Source: Prostheceraeus crozeri
Lineage: Eukaryota > Platyhelminthes > Polycladida > Euryleptidae
DNA: 64,000 nucleotides
Direction: 5' to 3'
NCBI GenBank assembly: GCA_907163375.1
Contig: CAJQUW010012461.1
Span: forward strand, 158,279-222,278
Made by a program: the position numbers and the translations under genes. How positions within the stretch are numbered: position 1 is the first letter of the stretch; each line of letters starts with the position of its first letter. Positions 52,801 through 60,340 of this stretch are shown here, in pieces. The notes below the pieces were generated by a model that searched no databases, was not told the origin of the DNA, and was given only the letters and a program-made list of their open reading frames with translations.

Positions 52801-55800
52801 GATAATGGGAACTTCAGTAAAAAGATTTGAACTATTTCCATAAAACATTAAAGGACATTTAAAAATTAACACGGGATGTCTTTTCCTATTATTCTTTCAG
52901 TGGCCGATCCTAAATATCGGGTCATAAAATGAAAATTGAAATTTAAAAATTGCGAATTTGTTTGAATAGTCACTGTAGCAAAATATGCAAAAACTTTTCG
53001 CGTTCCTTTCAAATTCTTTTGCATTCTTTAATGACAGTAAGGCCATTCAAGCTATGTTTCAGTAATGATATTCATAATTTTGCTTCAGTATTGCATGTCG
53101 CAGTGTAACTTGAGACAAAATTGCAATGAAGCTGACTTTGCTTCAAGTAATCATGACGTCTAACACATACTCTCAATGATGTGAACTTAGCAATTAGCAG
53201 TGATGAGGTCCGGCAGAGACATATTGTCAAACCATCAAACAGATCCTTTTCTCATTTTTTGTTTGCACCTTTGAGGATGTGGTTAGGCTAGCCTTTTTTC
53301 TGTTTCATGCACCCTGTTTCTTTCGATTGACAATAGTATGAAAATGACTTTTCTAGAATGGAAAATCTAATTTCATCTGACTTCAGTAGCAGTTCAATGT
53401 CTTACATCATCCCTGTAGAGTGAAGGCAGAATTACGTCAGATTCTCGTCTCGATCGGACACTAACGAGGCGAAACCTTGAAATAGTTATCCGAAATATTT
53501 GATTACTTATAGTGACTAAACATTCTAATCAAGGAATTTGTCAGTACTTAGAAATTCAGATCATCTTCTTGACATTATAGCTCATTTCTCCAAAGGGAAA
53601 ATTAATGTGAATATGGGTTATTTCTCGACGGTTTCTAATGTATTTTTGCATGAAACTTTCGAAGGTCATAATTTAAAAATCATGCGATAGGCCTTTTTCG
53701 AGAATTTGACGAAAATTCGAAATGTCTGACAGAAAGCCGAAACTGTGTTCAGGTATTCGATTAAAATAATGCCCATCTGCTTCGTAGACAGTTACCTGTG
53801 TAATGTGACTTGCTCTTTTCAAATATAATTGCAAAAATTCATACAGTCAGCCGTTTTTCAAGAAAAGTGACGAGAATTCAAAATGGTGGACATAAAACCG
53901 AAACTTCATTCTGACAATTCAACAATTTTCAATGTAATTTGACCCGCTCGTGGCACACCGTGTACCAGACTTAATCACCAAAGTAACACTGAAGTTGCCT
54001 TTTGTCAGCGATAGTTTAATAAGAAAAATTAATTACAACATTCTTAAATACAAATTAGAAATCAACTTTGTAACTACCGGAAATAAGACACTGCGCCAGG
54101 CTTTGAAAAGAAAGAGTCCGTGTAAAAACATAGCAATTGTGAAATCTGCGCAATACTTCCTGATAAGTATAATTGTGATGAATCATGCGTTGTTTATGAA
54201 TTTGAGTGTAAATTTTGTAATTCTAAATACAGGGTGGTTGCAAAGTCGCTCCCTGATTCTACTTAGCTATATTTTCGGAAGTATATGGTCGTTTGATTGA
54301 AACTTCATATTTTAAGATTGCATGAGACCTGCCATTTCTTATGACAAATCATGAAACTGTTCAGTCAATTAGAATATGAGTAATGATCACCCCTCTGTCC
54401 GCGAAAGTTATCCGTTATATTAATTCACTACATGCAATTTGATCACAACATTGTTGATTTTACTTACGAAATGTCGCCTACTTAAAACATTGAAGACAGA
54501 GCAATAATTGCCGCTAGATACGCGGTTTGGCAGTCTATTGTACAAGTTCAACGATGGTGGAGATCCCAACATGGAAGATATTCAAATCTTGACCCTAAGA
54601 CAATTAAGAACTGCTACCGCAAACTGATGACAACTGGCAGCGTTCTTGATTCCGCCAGATCTGGAAGACCTTCGACAAAGTCAGACGCGGATGTGGAACT
54701 GGTGAGGGAGATTTTACAGGAGCCCTTCCAAGTCAACAAGGCAAGCTGCCCGTGAAAGTGGGATATGCCGTCACACTATCCTGAATGTTCTTCATGAGGA
54801 TTTACGATACCGCCCGTGGAAGCCTCATTATGTCCAGCAACTGTTTCCGGAAGACTGTGACAGACGGGTGGAGTTCTGTGAAACGATGCTGGCATGGTTT
54901 GAAGATTGCCCTGAGCTGAGTTCGAAGATTCTCTGGACAGATGAAGCCGTGTTTCGTGTCGGTGGCTTTGTCAACAGGTACAAATTGTCACTATTGGTGT
55001 GAGAGTGATCCAAAGGAAATTACGGAAAGATGTCAGAACAGGCCGACAGTAACTGTTTGGTGCGGCTTGTCTTCAACAAGGATTCTTGGGCCATACATCA
55101 TTCGTGATACAATGAATAGTCAGCGATACTTGCATATGTTGGAGAATTTCGTTTGGCCAACAATTACTGAATGGGAAGAAGCCAACGAATTGATTTTTAT
55201 GCAAGACGGTGCTCCTCCACATTATGCACTAACAGTGAGAGCTTGGCTCGACGACCACTTCCCAGGGCGTTGGATGGGTCGACGTGGACCAACAGATTGG
55301 CCAGCGCGAAGTCCGGATTTCACGCCATGTGATTTCTTTTTGTGGGGATGGGCCAAAGAGGAAGTCTACGAAACTTCACCGAGGACCATTGACAAGCTAG
55401 AGAACAGGATCCGTGAAGTCATTGAAAATGTTCCTCCTGAATTCTTAAGATCAGCAACGGAACAGGTATCGATAAGACTTAGACAGTGTATTCATAAAGA
55501 TGGTGCACACATTTAATTGTAATTTTTTGAAGAAGAAAATGGCATGATTGATGGAATAATATAAAATTTGCTTTGATTTCTTAGTACATATATTTCTTTG
55601 TTTTTAAGGCTTCTATAAATAAGGAGCGACTATCCAACCACCCTGTATATAGGAAAAACTGCTCGGCCGTTCCGTTTGCGGTATAACGAACATAAAAATA
55701 GCATCATCCAACATGATTGTCATAGCGCCTTGAGTGATCATATAAAATTTTGCAACCCGTGTACCAACATAGATAGCTTCAATATCAATTTCTTAAAGTG

Positions 55801-58800
55801 TGTGCATGATCCGATTGAGACAAGAGATTGATGGAATCTCTTTTGATCGATTTTCGTAAGCCAGAATTGAACAGGCGTCACGAGGGTGTTGTTGCACCTA
55901 CTGTTAGAATCATTTAGTAAGGCAGTGACCAAGCGTCTGGAAGCGAAACGTATGCCGATTTTACCTTTATTATATTTTACTTAAACCTTTGTGTGTATTC
56001 GATTTGGCATTAGATATCTTTCGGGAGAGATTTGTGACGTTTTCCTTGTATTCATTATGCGCCTCCCGCATCAAGCCATTACATATTAATCACTAATCCA
56101 ACTATCAGTTCGTAAAGGCAAAACTTTAGGTGGTGGGATGGCTCAGTTGGTAAATGGCCGGCGGTGCGCAAAGTGCAGAAGGTCCAGGGTTGCGAGTCTT
56201 TGAAGGATCTCTAGCATGGCTCTGTGCTTTGAGTAGGGAAGGGATAATCCAGATTCCTATTACAGCAGTTTTTGTATATTGAATGCTAAAGTTCAGTTTA
56301 ATTGCTAGTTGGCTTACACAGTCTTTGCTTTATGTTATTACGAGTATCATTATCTGATTGTGGTTCACTTCATCACACGTAGATTTCATAGATGAGTCAT
56401 TCCATCGACAGGTCGTATCATCAATGTCTATGTCCAGAGTCAGAAGACATCGTAATCCCTGATAAACTCAACGACATCATAGCTTGATGTCTATGAATTA
56501 TTGAGTTGATTTATGTCTTTATGTCTCTTAAGCGAATATCATCCACCTGTCGATGGCGTGAACCACCACCCATTTCTATCTACAATTTTTGCAAGAATTA
56601 TGCAACCTCGATTCACATCGGTTGCATGCATGCGGCCGTAGCTCAGATGGTCAGAGCGACATATCTTGATATCCTGGGGTCGTTGGTTCGAATCCTACCA
56701 GCCGCGAGACTTTCATCTCATTCCATTCATTGTTGAGAAAAATTGTTTGATTGTGAAAATCATCAACACCAGGAACATTCGATTTTAATCTTTTGATAGA
56801 AAGTGATAAATTGTCATCATTTTTTGAAAAGACAATGCAATGATCTATTGACTATTTGAAAGCTACATTTATGTGGGCCACCGTCTCTCTGATCGGGTCA
56901 TTTGTAAGGGTCACATAGAAGTTTCACTAAAGGCTTCGATGGAAATTGTATTGCTGCTCCATGAGCTGCATAAAATTGCTCTTATATTGAATCTAATTTC
57001 ATATTTAAATTTGAATTCTGTTTTCTTTGATTCAAAGCAATGACATTTCTATCAACTCTGATTATTGATTATAAGTTGGTTCGTGTAATTGAATTTCTTC
57101 GTACATTGTTTTCAAGGAGCTCTCTTGTCATCCTTACGACTCCAATTGTAAATTTGACTTGAAAATAGCAATTCTTTTCACTCTCTTCAACTTTTGTCCG
57201 TCCACGACATCGGAAAGCTCTCGAGTTCCGGACTCGCATATTGTCATGAGCGTGAGAACGTTTTGAGTCTTCCCAGAATGGAATCCGGAAGTGTCAGGAT
57301 TTGAGATGAAGGCTGTCGTGCTTACTGAGGCAATTGTTGTCTTGCAGGTGTCCACCGATGTTGAAGGAAAAGGCGTTTGGGAAGAGTGCTTCGCGGTGGA
57401 CGGTGTTCATCTCCCAACAGGATATCATTTCGGTCTGACGGCAGCGACAGGCGATTTAGCTGGTGAGTAGTCGAAATATGCCTTTTCATTAACGGAAACT
57501 TACATGATGATGATGCTCCCCGGTTTCTCTTTCAGATAATCATGATGTTGTTTCAATGAAAGTTTATGAACTGGACGTCGACCGAACAGTAAGTTGATGA
57601 TGATGTGAAACATCACGATTTATGGATCAGAAGTTATTATTATCTCTAGGGTAAATGGAGCACAGTTTTAAATGAGAATAGAAGTTTCTGTTGAACTTAA
57701 GGACTCTGAGAGGAAGATGAATTTTTCCAAATTCCTATTAGAAGTTCTCACGACACCCCCCAGCCCCGCCCACGACTTGCACCCAGATTTTCGGGAAAAT
57801 TATTTGAATCGGAATTCTACGATTGCATCGAACACATTGTATTTTTTTCAGTTTTATATTGATAATTCTATAGAGCAAAGCACATGTCAATGATCCGAAG
57901 AATATCCTGTATCAATTGAATAGAAATAAAATTGAGAACAGGCATCAGCGAGATATTGCCCTATATCACTCATTCAATCATTTGAAACAGTAAGACGGAT
58001 GCCCCTGTTTTTTTGACATGAGTATTTGATCCTCCGAGCTGTTTTTGGAGAGGCGACCCTCGTGTCTGGGATCACGTCAAGCCCTCTTTGCAGAGGTAGC
58101 TGATCGCGAAAGGCAACGCTATTCGAAGCGCTTTCGCAGAGAGATTGGGGAAGGCATCGTAAGAGCTGCCACAAAGCTCCAAGGCAGTGTCAACCTATTC
58201 TCAACTACACCGCTAAGACATACTATAAGGAAGATGTTCGGGGAAAGACGCCCCTATAGGCAAAGTATGACAAAATAATGCTTCTGTGGTAAGCTGGCTG
58301 GTTGGGCAATTGTCGCGAACCGCCTTAGAACAGGTTCATGCGCCTCAATTTGAGAACCGCTGTTGCGACATGAAAATGAAGGGACTTCAAAATCAGCTAA
58401 GATTCATAGCAAAATTCGATTCTCCACCCAACCACAGTGCCCCTTGTCTTCAGTGACATCACGGCAACATTCCTGGTTCCCCTCAGTGGTGGAGGTAGTG
58501 AGAATCGGTCCTCCACCCGGGTTTTCGATGCCCCTCAGAACCTAGTGTTTAAATGGTTATCTGCGCTCGACGGGGGCAGGGCGACAGCTCCCTCTTTCGG
58601 ATTTTTACTCCACAATCCAACGGCAGATCGTGCCAATTTTTCCTTTTGTGACTTCTATTGAGTTGGCTAGTCTGGTTGGCATATCTATTGAGTTTACTTC
58701 AGTAAGCGGCCATAGTCGATTCTCAAAAAATACATTTACCAAAATTTTTCTCAATTATTTTTTCATACTGCTACATGCGTGTGACTTACGTGTGCAGTTG

Positions 58801-60091
58801 TGGTATGAATTGATAAAATGTGTGCATTATATGCTCATGCTATAGTCACTTATAAGTAGTGAATGTAGTGGTTTCACAAAAGCATTCAAAAATATGTTAC
58901 ATGCACCTGTGATTTTAGACGATATTTCTGATCACTTTACTGTAATTTCTTATAATTTCTGCATTCTCAATATTGGTTCATTGATCAAGCACCTGAATTT
59001 CAGTGCAGCTAAACCTGTTGCGCCCCGATGAAGACCAGTGCTCTTCATGAGATAATTCGCTTTTATCTCTGCATGCCTCTAACTGACAATAACGAGCATG
59101 ATGCTACTGTTGTTGAGGAAACTGGACAGATAGGACAATGAAAGAAATGACGGACAGTGTTCGTCATTGTCAACTGCGGTAGTGTTGGAAATACGCAAAC
59201 GGAGCTACGTATACAATTTCGAGCATTTCAATTGTTGTATTGTTTCAAATCAAATTAAGGCTCAGTAGCCCATGAAATGTATTGTCATAACATTTCGCAT
59301 AACTTGTTTCCTGCATAACAATTGCTTGAATATGTTCTCAAGCAAATTTTTCTCAGTAAATTGAACATATGTGATTCATATTTCTCGCTACTGATAACTG
59401 AATCTGAAAATCTTCTATATAATGTACACGAAGAAGCATCACGTTACAAAGTAGCACATTTCTAATGCTAGTTTTGAAAATTAACTTCGCGATTACGTAT
59501 GCAGAATTGCATATTTCAGAACTTTAATTGAACAGCTTGAGGGATTTTACAATTATGTGGTCTGCGTGGCACAATAGTTAAGTACTTGGCCTAGCGATCT
59601 TTTGTTTTTTTATTCCAGATAAAAATATTAAAAAAAAAAAAAAATATAAAAAAGAAGAAAAAAAAAGCAAATAAAAAAACAAAATAATAATCAAGAAAAC
59701 AAAAAAAAAACATCAAAAAAAAAAAAATAAGATAAAAAAAAAAAAAAATAAAAAAAAAACAAAAAAAAAAAAAAAAAAACAAACAAACGAATAAAACAAA
59801 AAAAAAAAAAAGAAATAAAAAAAAAAAAACAAAAAAAAGTAACAAAAAAAATAAAAAAAAAAAAATCAAACAAGCAAAACAAACCAAAATAAAAAAAAAA
59901 AAAAACAACAAAGCCAAAAACAAAAAAACACAAAAAAAAAAAAAACACAAAAAAGAAAAAAAAAAAAAAAAAAAAAAAACACAAAAAAAAAATATAGAAA
60001 AAAAAAAAACTTCAAAAATAAAACAAAAATAAAAAAAAAAGAACAAAAAAAAAAAAAAAAAGAAAAAGCTAAAAAAAAAAAAAAGAATAAA

Positions 60092-60127
<36 letters not shown>

Positions 60128-60302
60128 CAAAAAAAAAAATGAAAACGAAAAGAAATAGAAAATAAAAAAGCAACAAAAAAACCACAAAAAAAAAAAAATT
60201 AAAACAAAAAAAACAAAAAAAAGATAAACCAAAAACAAACCCAAAATTAAAACCAAACAAAAAAGCCTAAAAATAGAAGAACATAAAAAACAAAATAAAA
60301 AA

Positions 60303-60340
<38 letters not shown>

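Larger units (their letters stand above)
53945..55990 (+). mobile_element. Penelope-like element fossil (GIY-YIG endonuclease end), split by a later transposon
   Basis: The two flanks of the transposon at 54230-55645 belong together. The left piece (53945-54229) has TLKLPFVSD and a cysteine pair before the endonuclease; the right piece (55646-about 55990) begins YIGKTARPFRLRYNEHKNS, a GIY-YIG nuclease motif. This pairing is characteristic of Penelope-like retroelements. The fossil is 5' truncated and decayed, with a few breaks besides the insertion. It must be older than the transposon inside it. Confidence 0.65.
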
